Shown: one piece after another, positions 23,758-35,792 of the stretch | Position numbering within the stretch: the stretch's first letter is position 1 | How the letters are laid out: each line of letters opens with the position of its first letter | Assembly (NCBI GenBank): GCA_047495785.1 | Contig: JBLDXI010000003.1 | Coordinates: forward strand, 2,294,001 to 2,358,000 | From: Lepidodermella squamata | Lineage: Eukaryota > Gastrotricha | Direction: 5' to 3' | Length of the DNA stretch: 64,000 bases | Position numbers and translations under genes: made by a program | Notes under the pieces: model-generated | Seen by the model: the letters and a program-made list of their open reading frames with translations, nothing else | Told to the model about the DNA's origin: nothing | The model's database searches: none

Positions 23758-24060
23758 TCATTTTTTCACTCCTGTTTATTTAGCGAGTAATTTTAACACG
23801 ACCGCCCCACCACAACGACTGCGCGACCGCGCGACCAAGACCAAACAAAATCGGTGGACTTTGACCCTGATCACATGACTGCAAAGTCGCCCTATAATAT
23901 TGATGCTTTTAAACTTTTTCATACTCAGATAACTGCTCGTTTGAACACTAATTTGGTTTATCTGAAGTCGGACAATGGCCACGAATTCAATGGGACTTCT
24001 CAATGGATCTTCTCAATGGGACGAATACTGTCGGCTGCATTCAATCTCTCGCGAGTTTAG

Positions 24061-24840
24061 CCCTTTCATGGCCGAATTATTTATCTCCGGTAGAAAAAAT
24101 ATTTGACAGGAGTTCTAGGGGTTTTCGAAGGCCCTGATCACGATTTTGAAGCCCGCTTGCCTCTATCCATCACCGTTAAGGCTGTGCAAAAAGTGGTCGA
24201 AATCGCCCTATCGGCCCAGCTGATTTCAGCACATTTTTCAAACACCCTAGTTTCAGCAATAGCTGCTGTCAACATTGCATTTTCGTGTTCTAAGCCTCTC
24301 CCTTAACGGTCCCTGAAATTCTCCCTTCATTATTCTGAGAAAAGAAATCAGTTAAACCCAGTTTTCAAAAATCAGCATTTCGATCAGTATTCAGCCAAGT
24401 CAGATTTTTCACACGCGGCCGTTTTGAAGCACAAAAAACCCGCATCTCGCCTGTATATCGTCTGGGCCGATAGGACGATTTCGACCACTTAACTAAAATC
24501 AAGGCAGCGCTGTTAGTTTTTGTCGAAATCAGATAAAAATTTGCACACAGGTCAATAAGACTATGCCGGACACTGTAGTATTTTTTGTATGACCGGATAA
24601 TCAGATGGGGTTACTTTAATTTCAATTTGAAAAAAATCGAAATTTCATACCTCAGTTATCAATTTTAAAATGGTCATATTTTCAAAATGGTGTAAGATAG
24701 CGGTCTGATTGTTTCAAATTCTTGTAGCCAACATCGAAAAGTAGTATTGCTATAAAGGGCGATCAAAAATAAATCAAAATGAAATGTTGGTGCACTGTCA
24801 AAGTCAAAATTCCGAAATCGTCCTTATGGCCATGAAAGGG
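24061..24840 (+). mobile_element. piggyBac-like non-autonomous element in copia pol
   Basis: The ends CCCTTTCATGGCC and GGCCATGAAAGGG are perfect inverted repeats on a 780-bp unit. It is flanked by TTAG on both sides (24057-24060, 24841-24844). Removing the element and one TTAG restores the integrase reading frame, which proves the boundaries. CCCTTT ends with TTAA-like targets are piggyBac features; the copy at 8.9 kb sits at TTAA. Confidence 0.85.
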
Positions 24841-25438
24841 TTAGCGTGCCTTATGTGCCGCAACAAAACGCGATGGAGCGACAAATGCGCACTATTGTCA
24901 AGGGCGGACGGACCGCTCTGAACGAGACTGGCCTGACAAAGCGGTTATGGCCTTGCTGTTTCGAGTACGTTAATTACTGCCGCAATCGACTTCCGACTCG
25001 GGCGCTTAATGGCAAGACGCCGTTCGAAATGATGTTTGGGAGCATGCCGGATATCTCACGACTACGTCCATGGGGATGCCGCGCGTTCGCTTTCACCGAA
25101 TAATTTCGCGATAAATTGGACTCGAAAACTGAAGAATTCATCTTCGTTGGAATTCCTGAGAATTACGATGGGTATCGTTTGTTTTCGCCAGCTAATAATA
25201 CGTTTGTTAATAGAAAGTACGTTAAATTTGACGAATCACCTGTTATTCGTCAGCCTGACTTTTATCCTGGCCCACTTACTGTGGATGATGAAAACAAGAC
25301 GGCTACTCATCCAGAAGCGCCTCTTAGCGCAGCGCCGGCCGCCCCTGTTAAAAAGGCGCCGCCTGCGACACCGCTGAAAAGCACATCTTCGTCTAGTACT
25401 GCGTCTGGCGCACTTACGGCGCCGCGTAAGACTACATA

Positions 25439-26400
25439 CAGTAAAAGTTGTGTAAACCGGAGTCGTCTAAACCGGAATTTCTCTAAACCGGACGGATTTC
25501 AGTGGCTCTTGCAGAAAGTGTGCACTTTACATTATAAAGTTGTCGTCTAAACCGGACTCTGTAAACCGGACTTCTCCTAATTCGGAGCGATTTTTGACGT
25601 GGGAAGGTTAAAAAGTCCGGTTTAGACCCTTTTCCCCTTGTTTTTCGTCATTTTCAAAGCGCTTGGAACCCGGCTCTTCCGAGGCGTTAACTTTCGTGTT
25701 GCTCATGAATGACAGCCGAAGAACGGATGATCCACTGCGCCACCTCCGATTATGAGATGACGATTAAATCCTATGCTTAAATACTTTTTGTGAATAATAC
25801 GATATCACTTGTTACAAGATCTGATAGATCAGTGAATCTCTAAATTAAGGTAGAGGATTGGGATTTTTAGGAGTTTCAGGAACTTTGCGAAGTCCATTAA
25901 AATGAAAAAATGCCGGCTAAATCGTTGGCCGAACCTAGCCGAAACATTTAGTTCGACAGAGTTCGGCCAGGACTTGAAACTATATCGAAGTTGTAAAACG
26001 AATCTAAAAAATGCGGACTCCAGCAGGTTCCGATATGACTAATTAGTTCGGCCAAGCACGACTATGTCAACAATTGTTCATCCACGTTCCTCCACGCCCG
26101 AAAATGTTTGACCACATCTCCAGACGTTCGGCCAGGTTCGACCAGACAAAATGTGCTTCGGCTAGGTTCGGCCAAACAAAATTATATTCGAACGGGTTCG
26201 ACTAAGTGGTGCCGATGGGGCAGGAAATATATTTTTTTAATATCTTAAATCTGCTATCAACCGTATCATAAATCTAAGTGCAAATGTATACTTCGATTTC
26301 CTAAGCCGGACTTAGTCCGGTGGTCGTCTAGACTGGATTCGCTCTAAACCGGACGATTTTGCCTGGCGCCCTGCTAGTCCGGTTTACACGACTTTTACTG
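25439..26400. mobile_element. Tc1/mariner-type non-autonomous element in copia pol
   Basis: CAGTAAAAGT-T/C-GTGTAAACCGGA ends are inverted and flanked by TA on both sides (25437-25438, 26401-26402). Removing the element and one TA leaves the copia linker in frame. Further AAACCGGA/TCCGG motifs recur internally. No transposase is encoded. Confidence 0.85.
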
Positions 26401-26868
26401 TATTCGACTTCGGCTACGTCTTCATCTGCACCGCGTCCTACTTCTGCGCCTGCGCCTGCGGAGTCGCGCAAATCGGCTAGGGTGCCGCCGCCGAAGGAGG
26501 AGGGTATAAATTACACGAAACTTGGTGTTCAAGGTCCGAAACCTACAGCTCTATCTACGAAGCTCATCTACGAAGACAGCAAAGTACACGTTTGATGACT
26601 GGGATGATTTCGACACATTTGGCACGGCAGCTCTTACTCTGGCACCGGAAAATGACGAGCCTACGACTGGCCCGACGGCCTTCGCGGTAACAGCTATGGA
26701 TGAGCCTGCTACGTTCGCCGAGGCAATGGACAGCGTTCACGCCGCTGAGTGGCACAAGGCCTGTCAGTCGGAGTATGACTCGCTCATCAAGAACAACACC
26801 TGGAAGCTGGTTGATCGCCCGCCGAACAAGCCAGTTCTCAAGTGTCGCTGGGTTCTTCGTGTCAAATA

Positions 26869-26990
26869 CAGGGTGTTCTTTTTAAAACCGAACATCCGCC
26901 GCGCGCGTTGGAAAATCGCAAATTTTTATGCACAAAATTAAATATCCTTTTAAAAATATTTTTATTTTATTATATTAATAATTTTTTTTA
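26869..26990. mobile_element. One end of a further TA-targeting element
   Basis: Copia RT coding stops at TA-CAGGGTGTTCTTTTTAAAAC. The CAGGG start after TA looks like a Tc1/mariner-type terminus. The opposite end was not located, so the extent is unknown. Confidence 0.4.
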
Positions 26991-28206
26991 AATAAACATT
27001 TTGTTGTTACGGAAAAGCGTGCTGCGCGATGCCGCGCGTTTTCGCGTTGTGGCCGCTCCGCGCACCGCAAGTTCCCCGGCGCGCAACTTCATCCCCGTAA
27101 TTCCGCATTTTATCACCGGTGACGACACCTTTGTTAGTGTTTTTCTGATAGCATTTCAAGCATTTAATAAGGCAGCCGGCGTCATTTTTCTAAATATGGC
27201 TCGATTAGACGTATGCGCTAAGCCTAAACAAGCCATTTTTATGCCGTTTTTCGCAGATCTTAAGCGTTTAACCCCGGAAACTTTCACCTAAGTGCGGTTA
27301 TACCTTGCGGAAACAGTGTTTCTAAGTACAGTAATGTATTCTCTACAAGATTACCACAGCCGTTTTTGTAGGATGATGGTTATTTTTAGCACGTCTGCCC
27401 CAACAGCCAGCCGGTCTTTCAGGGCATAGATCTCATTATCACCATCTTCAAGGAGGTCTATGCCTTCAAATCACCCGTAAAAAACACTGTCTCTCATTGT
27501 TTTCTTGTAAAGCAGAGTAAATACTACTTAGTTACCGTTACTTTATGGAGGGTCACCGCGGTTTTTCACTTGCTGCTGCTATGGATGCATTCTGTCGATA
27601 AATGGAGTTTTTCGGGATATTCGGAACATTTACAATGTTAGCAAACAATTCAGCGGTCAAATGAGGGCTCAAATGAGTGAATTCACTAGGAGACATAAAT
27701 ACTTTGACAATGAAACTGCACTGCAAGAGGCTGTTTCATGTTGAAAATGACAGTGATATCATGTAAAGGGACGGAGTAGCGGGCGAAAGCATGTCGAATT
27801 TATTGGCATGGATGTTTCTGATGCGGAAGACACATTTCCTTACTTCGGTTCTTTGATATTTCCTCAACCTGATGTTGTGATACTACGTCGTCCGCAGTGA
27901 TGTCGTAGTTAACTTGTCTCGACTAGTCAAAGCTGATCTCAAAGGCGTTAACACCCTCATCATCAAAATTGTCTCTCAGAACTATTATTATTACACATGT
28001 TCATAACATCAAAAAGAAAGAATGCAAGGTATTTTAGATATAGGTAATGATGTAGCCGCTCAATTTATTTCATTTACTGTTATTCGTAACGTCGTCATGT
28101 TGAACTTCCTTTCTAAGGATATGTGAGCATAAATTGGTGCTTAGTTAGGGAATGCCTTCCAATTTGATCAATGGAAAAAACCATCCTTACTATGGACACC
28201 AACAGT
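26991..28206. other. Unassigned region after the copia element
   Basis: A short open frame (27001-27291) has no recognisable domain and is not called. No LTR, tRNA or other gene was recognised. Confidence 0.45.
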
Positions 28207-28805
28207 ATGCGCCGCGTCATCTAAGCTGCACAGGTCTATTTGAGATCAGATCCTTAGATCGCTAAGTCTGAAGCGGCGAATTCTGAGTAAGGATTGTTGA
28301 ATACCAGTGCAATACCAGTGCATACCAGTGACAATAGAAGAATATGCATCCATAGCAAAAACCAACGATTTCAAACCTTAGCCCTAATGCGGCCGCTGAA
28401 AACCAGTAGCAGCGGCTGAAATGTGTCAACGGGTAAAGTCTTTTGCAGAATTTTAACACGATTAAAGCTATATATTCACACAATCCCGGCTGTCCTAAAA
28501 TCTTCGGCGGATCCAGTGATATCATTGAATTTTTCGCTGAAAATGCTAAACTCTCTTTCATGCTTTCAATTATGCATCAAATATAACGTTTTGTTAGACA
28601 CTCAACTTGATGTGAATCGTGCGATAAACGGATAAAGTAAGGATGTCCTTAGCAAGATGGCTTTCAAGTAAGGATGCGGTGTCACTGGTATGCTTGGTAG
28701 GAATGACTTACTCAACAATCCTTACTCAGAATTCGCCGCTTCAGACTTAGCGATCTAAGGATCTGATCTCAAATAGACCTGTGCAGCTTAGATGACGCGG
28801 CGCAT
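28207..28805. repeat. Perfect 94-bp inverted repeats, 599-bp foldback unit
   Basis: The arm 28207-28300 (starts ATGCGCCGCGTCATCTAAGC) is the exact reverse complement of 28712-28805. The right arm overlaps the 3' end of the LINE fragment on the minus strand, so the left arm is a copy of that LINE end. A CCAGTG-containing short repeat sits beside the left arm. Confidence 0.9.
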
Positions 28806-29475
28806 CGTTGTTGAACGACTTCAAACGGCTAACAGCATCAGCGCGCATCCGTTGACTGACAGAAAACTCGCCGAAAGCAGGCATGCGGATAACAGCGGAA
28901 GCACGCAGGTCAGCATCTGCAGCGACCTCTTCCTCGACTTGTTGCCACCACCGGCGAGTGGCAGCGTCCGCATCGGGGTCGACGTACGGCGACATCGGTT
29001 TGACGAAATGATCAAGCAGGGCATCAGCAAGGGCAGTAGACGGCGGCAGAACACTGCCATCATCGAGCTTCATATAGGTCAGACGATCAACGGGAGTAGG
29101 ACGAAACTTATCGAGACGACGTAGGCGGGCATAAGCCTCACGGTAGCGGTGCTGGAACGACAGAGCTTCAACATATCGCAGGCTGGAGACATCCCGCCTG
29201 AACTTCTGAGCCGCTTTCGCAGCGCGGAACTGGGCATCCAAGGCGTTGATCCTATCAACAAGCCCGGTATCAACTCGATTGCCGAGTCCTCGTTCAAGAA
29301 TACGCTTTCTTTAGAGCAGGTGACGCATTTCGCGGGTCATGGAAACTTTTCTCAGCTGAGAGCGGTCGAGGAGAGGGACGTGAAGGCGGCGAGATGCGGC
29401 GATGGCCGCACCAACCTGGCGCCGATACGAATCGATCCGAAACACGGGGTCGCCGACACTAGGCAGCGGGACTTC
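28747..29475 (-). pseudogene. LINE (non-LTR retrotransposon) fragment between EN and RT
   Basis: An open stretch of about 160 residues (AKAAQKFRRDVSSLRYVEAL, LPPSTALADALLDHFVKPM) resembles the region ahead of the reverse transcriptase in non-LTR elements. Upstream sequence to about 29475 continues in other frames. RT itself is absent. The family call is tentative. Confidence 0.45.
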
Positions 29476-29545
29476 GGATAGCAAACGAATCAGGGTACGA
29501 GAGAAGGCACAACGATCTGCTCTGGAGACATCGTATCGAGGAGCA

Positions 29546-29722
29546 GGGTCGAGTTGAATAACTCGGATTTCGTCTTGTCTACGTCAATTTCAAGGTAATA
29601 GGTGACAAGTTGCGGCTTTTTCAACTTGAATGAAGAGGCAAAAACGAAAGACTTTTTACTTGTCACCATTACCTTGAAATGGGCGTAAACAAGCCTAAAT
29701 CTGAGTTATTCAACGACGCTAA
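29546..29722. mobile_element. Small palindromic MITE (GTTGAATAACTC family), copy 2
   Basis: GAGTTGAATAACTCGGATTT at the left is inverted as AAATCTGAGTTATTCAACGACGCTAA at the right in outline, with inner GTGACAAG/CTTGTCAC pairing. It is homologous to 19536-19701. Confidence 0.75.
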
Positions 29723-30864
29723 CGATACCTTTATAGCCTTAATGCACACGTTTCTCCAATTAGTAGTGATTGTGGAAAGCGGAAAGCGTTGTGCCAGCAT
29801 GTTTAGCTTTTAACGTTTTTTTTGAATAAACAAAACATAGAAAAGTATATTTCGGACTAAGCGCAAATAAAAAACTAAATACAAATTGCAAATTATCAAG
29901 AGTTTGTTCTAGGGCAGTATTCTGTCACAAGTCTAGTTTGTAAGGAGCTGGGCCAGCGGAACCGCAGTGAGAGATGGTCTCTACTGCGCTCGTCGATAAT
30001 AGAACTTCTGGCCGTTAAAACTTCGCATTAGCTGTTGAAAACACGACTTGCACTGCTTCAGAAAAGACAGTTTTACGGCGATCCTTCGATGCAAGTTTCA
30101 TTTTATTCATCAAAACTGAATCCCTCAAAAAATAAATGAAAAATTGTCAAGTTAATTGTGGATGTTATTTCACGAGATGCTCGAATAACGGCTATGACTG
30201 ATGAAGAAAATCGCCACAAGAGAGGGCCCGAAAAAACTATAGAAGTAAAAACACAAAATAATAACTGAAAATAAGTGAACACGAAAACACCTGATTTTCT
30301 GTCGATACTGTTATGTACGCATTATTGACCGACTGGTTAAGACTGGCTCGACAGCAAAATCCCTTCACGGGAAATACTTCAAAAATTGCGGGCAAAAATT
30401 TGATATATTGCTGGCTTGCCCTAATTAAGGTTGTCGAGTTATACTTGGCCCTTCAAGGGGAAAACTTTTTTCATCCGACCAATGTCTTCTTTTATCCGAC
30501 CAATGTCTTATTTCATCCGACAAGCAAAAATGTGACTAAAATCATCCGATTTGCTTTTTCATTTTTCAAAAAATTACAGTAAAAAAGTGACAATTACAGT
30601 GAAAAAGTGAAAATGACTGCTCATTACGTAACACCCGTAATAGTGAGATCTACCAGTTGGGCATGAAGATTAAAACTTGAGACTTGAGACGTACAGCTGG
30701 CTGGAGCCCTTAATAAATTATTCAGCAAGCGGAACATATTTCACGATAGGCGAATACGGCTGCCGAAACCTTCATCAAAAAAACAATAGGAAACTTCAAT
30801 AATATTTGATTTTTATTTTTTTTCATTCTTCATAATGCTCAAAAATGTGAGGTATGAAAACAAG
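29723..30864. other. Unassigned intergenic region
   Basis: No gene is supported. A mini-repeat, TATCCGACCAATGTCTT, occurs about 2.5 times at 30471-30525. Confidence 0.45.
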
Positions 30865-33800
30865 CTAGTTAATGGTCAAGTAATAGCGTTCGAGGTGGTA
30901 AACAAATGATCGTACGACAGTCCACTTTTTGGAATCGACAGCCCTTCCAATCGCCGTGATCTTCAAATTATCAGGCTTCAAGAGAGCGAGTGGGAATTTC
31001 GAACCCAAATAGTCAATAATCTCCACGGCTAAATTCAACGGCGTTCTCCCATTCTTTTCGATAAGATTGCCATCCAAGCCATATTTTTCAACCAATTTCA
31101 CTACCATGTCAACATTTTGGGACATTATAGCGAGATGCAAGGCGTTATACTGGTAGTTATCAACAGCTTTGACATCGCAACCCTGCTCTGCAAAAAGTCG
31201 AAAATGTAATGCCGACCAACCTTAACAGCTCGAAGTAACGGTGTTTGACCATCCTCTTTATTTTTCTCATCTTTCAAATCTCAAATGATTCTGTTCAATT
31301 CGCGTAAAGTCGGCAAATAATCGGGTTCATTATTGTTGCAGAAAGTTGAAATTGCGTGGAATAAATAGCCTTCCCATCGATTTTTCACGCGAGGATCAAC
31401 GCCTTTTTCGAGCAAATATTTAAGAATATCAAGCCGATTGAATTCAACGACGTCAGCTATAACTTCTTTCGCGTGTTTCAAGTCGAATTTCTGTTCTTTG
31501 ATCAAATATTTGACAGATTCCAATGACGAGCGGCATGCAAATATCAATAAAGGGCTGTCCCTTTCGCGTTCTTGTTCAGCTAGGTTCGGAAATTTTTCGC
31601 AGAAGTACTTCAAAACTTCCAGTTTTCGGCCGGCAAAAGCCGATATGAATGCGTTCGGAGACACACAAGGGATATACCTGCCCTCGGCTGTAAGATCAGC
31701 TTCCATTTCGCCAACCAGAAATTTAACGCACTCGATACTTCCTACGTAGGCAGCACCACTGACGGCTGATTCATAGTCATCGTCCATTTCGAATATTTGG
31801 TTTGATATTAAATTGCTGCATCCTGGTGGGACGCGAGGATCGAAGCAGATAGATTTGACAGTGCTGACGTCATCGGCCAAGATAGCAGATTTCAGCCGGT
31901 CGACTTCGCGTGGCACTTGCGAAAAATGAATTTTTGGCACCTGAAAAAACGACAACAAAATTAGCCTTAATATGTGAAAATTATCGCTTGAGAAATTGTA
32001 ATAAAAATCGATTTGTCCCTTGAACATTATCAGAAAACATTTGTTTCCTATAATTATTTGGAGCATTTCAGGCCTTATCACACCAATTCAATATCGATTT
32101 TTTCAATTTTTAAGATAGATTCGATTCCAGAACATTTTTGCTACACTCAAGTCGTCCCACTTTTGCATGTCACTCCACTTCTCCAAGTCAGTGAAGACAA
32201 CGATATCGAACTCCGCCTTTCGTTCCGTTGGAGCCATTTGAGAACAAAGGTTCTACTGGAGGAATTGCTGGAATCATTAGAATTGTCACCAAGACGCTGG
32301 CGAAAAAATGGACGACGGCGGTCGACCTTTCCACGGTACGAAATAGATTTTACGCGATCGGCTTTCCTCTTACGCCGTCGTTGCGGATCCTCCCTCTACC
32401 TCTACTCCTGTCAAACGAACAGGCTTCCAGTTTCAACAGCGCTCGCAAGTTTCGAAGCAGCCTAGGTTGTCGCTCTTAGTCTCAAGACGAATTTCTGACG
32501 CATGTAGCGGAACTTGCAGGAAAGGGTACATCACTCTGAATGTTAACATCTCATTCACTGTTCTCTGTTTTAGCAATCTTTCACGGTGTGTTTGTTTTCA
32601 TCGTATCGCCGATTTTTTGTACACTGGCTATCTACCAGCTGACTGGTTGCCAGTGGAATCGGCTGGGTCAAGTTCCGACCTGTTTCCACCTGTGGGTTGT
32701 CGAACTCTCAGCAGGCATCAAACATCATCGCCCGTTGCCAGGTCATCAAAGACAAAACTGATTGGGTTGCGGCGCTTCGATATGCTGGCGAAGTGCATAC
32801 CAACCCGTTATCGATGTTCAAGTTCGATGGATCACGAAAGTCTACATGCTTTCAAGAACAAAACGAATCACGCAGTCTCTCGCTCAGTTCATGTGAGGTA
32901 GAAAATGAATTTGGCCTATGCGGCTCGAACTCCATCACGCTGCAGAAAAATACATATACAAGCCGAACCTTGCTCCTTATGAAAGTTCCCTCGATAAGCG
33001 GCTGATTTGGCTTATCAATGTTTTCGTACCCTTCATTGAACAGGTTCATATGGATAATAAGGTGAAAAAATCAACCTTGTCATGCGGCGGCCCATCGTGC
33101 TCTGGTCGAAAAATCTACGAGTATGGCGAAGCTGATCAACTTTGCCTTTTGCTAAGAGGCGTTCGGCAATTTTTCCCTGCTCGTGCCAACCAGGACCATG
33201 ACGAAATGCTCTTCAATCAGTTTAGAAGAGACGGCAATTCCTCCAAATCGAACCCGACTTTTCGTGCGATACAAGGCAGGGCGAGCAAGCTCAGGATTTG
33301 CGGTGGCCACTGGAGCGCAGTGCTATCACCACCATATCAATCGCGACTGCTCGTAAATTGAAAAAGTTTTCTATGCAAAGAACGAAATTTAAGGGCCTTC
33401 ATCGAATCTATTTGCCGGATCATCTGGAATTTGACCACAAACCACAACAAGGTCACGTGGGTCGCCGGCTTTTTCACGCTCAAACTCGGTTTGAAGCCCA
33501 CCGATGCTTATTTCAGCGAATACGTTGATCCAAGATCGAGGGTGGGGGCTTGCCAACCGAAATGCCGATGTTCTCCCTACAGTTAAATTGGCCTTGTCGA
33601 AAGCTTTTATCGAACTTAATAACTGAAATTTTTTCAACCACTGTCTAAAAAGCTGGGAGATCAGCTGACCCGGCTACAGGACAAATTGTATGTGGATCGA
33701 TTGTATGTGGCGTGCTGATGAAAGTTAAATTTGACTGCGACAAATTTGACGGTTCAACATTGGATCTAAGAGCTTGAAAAGATTTAAAAAGACTGAATTT

Positions 33801-35316
33801 CGCTTCTCGACCGATTATTTAAAATTAATTCTTATTTTTGTGAGAGAACAATACTGCTCCGTTTCAGCCCAATGAATTATTTACGTTTTTGGAAAAATAA
33901 ATTTTCGAGTGAAAACATTATTCCTCGGGATCTCACGGACGCCGAGCCGCGCTTCTCGAGAAAAGCGAGAAAAAATCTCCCAGAAGAAAGATACTCATTA
34001 TTCGAAAAATAAATAATTCGAGTTTTTATAGTATGTTAAGAAAATTCTCAAATGTTCAGAGATTATTTAAAAATTTTCAATTTTTTTCAATTTTGTCAAC
34101 TAATTCCAGATCTGATAGTCACCTTACCTCAGGGATTGACGATTTGAGATTCCCATATTCCGGCTCGACATCGATTACGGCAGTTTTTCCGACCAAATCG
34201 GATGTATGTATCCCAACAGAAACTGGTCAGGTTGAAAAACTTACTTTGGTTCAAGCATAACCCGACCCGGATCTTCCTTCAACCTGAGCTAAAACATTAA
34301 AATTAAGCAAATAATCAAATTCGGGTAGCTTTAGAAACCTTTCTATCTTTTTCGCGAATTTTCGCATGAATCCCAGCAGTTTCCAGCAAGCCAAGCCCAG
34401 AGAGCTTTGAAATGGGATCGATATCGATTTCTTCATCAACAACAGCGTTCACTGTTAGATTCCGGCGCTTTTCGAGTTTCGTTTTCAAATTTTCCAAGAG
34501 TTTTACGCGAGCCTTTTCGATTGAATTTTGAATCGACTTCAATAATAATTCAAAATGTGAATCAATTTCAGCGGTTATTTTCGACATAAATTCTTTCATC
34601 TTTAGGTCACTTTCAGCCAGCTTCTCGTCAAAAGAATTAGATAATGCTACGGAACGATCTGAAAACTACAGGAAAATGTCAAAGAAGTTCGGAATAAATT
34701 GAATATAAAATTACAAACGTTGATTGATAACCAGCTCATTTCGAGTTTAAGGCGCTCAGCGTGTGCCACTGAGCATGGTTCGCAGAAGCTTTCATCGCAA
34801 TGGGGACATGTCACGTATTTGCCGCCGAAGCACGCGCCATGTGGGCATTTTTCCCCAACAAGAGAACGTCCAATGTCAGGATCCGCCAAATGGCCAGCTG
34901 TTGCGACAATTTTTTCAAGTGAGTGATTTTTGGGAAATTCTGAAACAAGTAGAATATAGGAATAAAAGAAAGGATCGCGGCTGACAGGGCACCTTTTTTC
35001 CCGTCTTGTTTCAATTTGAAATTTCTCTCATTACACACCACACATACATAGCTGTTGTCCAATGTTCTGTCCAAATAGCGGGTACATTCTGTGCAAACTG
35101 AATGACCGCAAGACGGTAAGATTATCGGCGATTCGTAAGCACTCCCACAAAAGGAGCAAGTCAGCGACTATAGATCAAAAATGTTGGGAGACAATGACAG
35201 AAGACGAAAGGTTTTACATCTAGTAACGTCCCGTCGAGTTCGATAAAATTGCCACACTTCGGAATTTTCGCCAATTTCGAATGATTGTAATCTGGATACG
35301 GACGCTTTACCAGCAT
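30865..35316 (-). pseudogene. RING / B-box / coiled-coil / ankyrin gene, decayed copy
   Basis: This is copy 3 of the array. Exons 1-4 are intact and in phase: 35316..35218 (starts MLVKRPYPDY), 35167..34993 (RING: CSFC, CGHSVCTEC, CVVC), 34939..34719 (B-box-like: CPH, CPHCDESFCEPC, AHAERL) and 34665..34339 (coiled coil). Exon 5 (about 34287-34126) is recognisable (LKEDPGRVML) but has a shifted start, a TAA and a further shift. The ankyrin exon 31940..30865 has an in-frame TGA near 31284 and a frameshift near 31205. If transcribed, a truncated RING/B-box/coiled-coil protein could still be made. Confidence 0.85.
32085..33640 (+). other. Decayed coding-like region of unknown origin (intron of copy 3)
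   Basis: Several overlapping plus-strand frames (32228-32479, 32697-33005, 32918-33361, about 33447-33550) carry protein-like composition, such as DWVAALRYAGEVHTNP and FFTLKLGLKPTDAYFSEYV. No known domain was recognised. Stops and frame changes suggest a dead mobile-element gene. A phrase similar to ALRYAG recurs near 40035. Confidence 0.35.
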
Positions 35317-35792
35317 GATACAATACGTAAATAAAAAATGTTAAAGCCCCTAACGAATACAAATTTACCAAGAAAAAATTAGGAAAATCCAACATTTGGA
35401 GGATTTATTTTTCCGTCAAAATCGAAAAAACTCAAACGAAAATTCGAAAAAATGCAGAAAACTGATCTCCATCCCCAAGTTTCAAAAAGTTGACTCAAAA
35501 TATAAATTTCAAGTATTGAGGAAAATGGAAAATATGGAAATATGGGAATATGGAAAATTTCGATTCGAAGGGTTCAATTCTTTGATTCTAATAGATTTAA
35601 AATCAGGATTTTCACTTTGATTTAGGAAATTCTTACCATTTGCAACCCATAGAAGAATCCAGATTTAATCCATGAGACCATTCAAGTAAAACAAAATCCA
35701 AAACGAGGGCAATTGATCACACTTTTTAATCAGATCATGGCAATGTAGCATGGTTGAAATCAGGTTCAAATAATGGTAAGAATGAGTCAAAG

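Larger units (their letters stand above)
23401..23894. mobile_element. 494-bp foldback element in the copia integrase, with tRNA-like arms
   Basis: Each arm is roughly 200 bp: TAGGGCGACTTTGCAGTCAT at the left is inverted at the right end, with only scattered mismatches. Flanking TA may be the target duplication. Each arm contains a tRNA-like stretch (A-box TGGCGTAATGGATA; B-box-like AGTTCGGCTCC) facing outward. No protein is encoded. Confidence 0.85.
21692..26868 (+). mobile_element. Ty1/copia retrotransposon, broken by nested insertions
   Basis: Gag with a CCHC knuckle, protease, pre-integrase, integrase core and the start of reverse transcriptase appear in Ty1/copia order. The pol region is interrupted by three complete DNA elements (23401-23894, 24061-24840, 25439-26400) and ends at a fourth (26869). 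Everything after the first part of RT, including the 3' LTR, is absent. Confidence 0.9.
22838..26868 (+). pseudogene. Copia pol (protease-integrase-RT), interrupted
   Basis: Pieces in order: protease WVLDSGASQHMTN (22838-23035), pre-integrase HRRLAHCNEQKL and integrase MDDYSRWTHIQFL (to 23400), then TARLNTNLVYLKSDNGHEF (23895-24060). Next are YVPQQNAMERQMRTI (24845-25103), a Pro/Ala-rich linker, and RT start EYDSLIKNNTWKLVDRP with WVLRVKY up to 26868. Insertions and frameshifts make it non-functional. Confidence 0.88.

Noticed and set aside
27001-27291. 96-residue plus-strand frame after the copia element
   Set aside because: No recognisable domain; likely inside an unclassified repeat.
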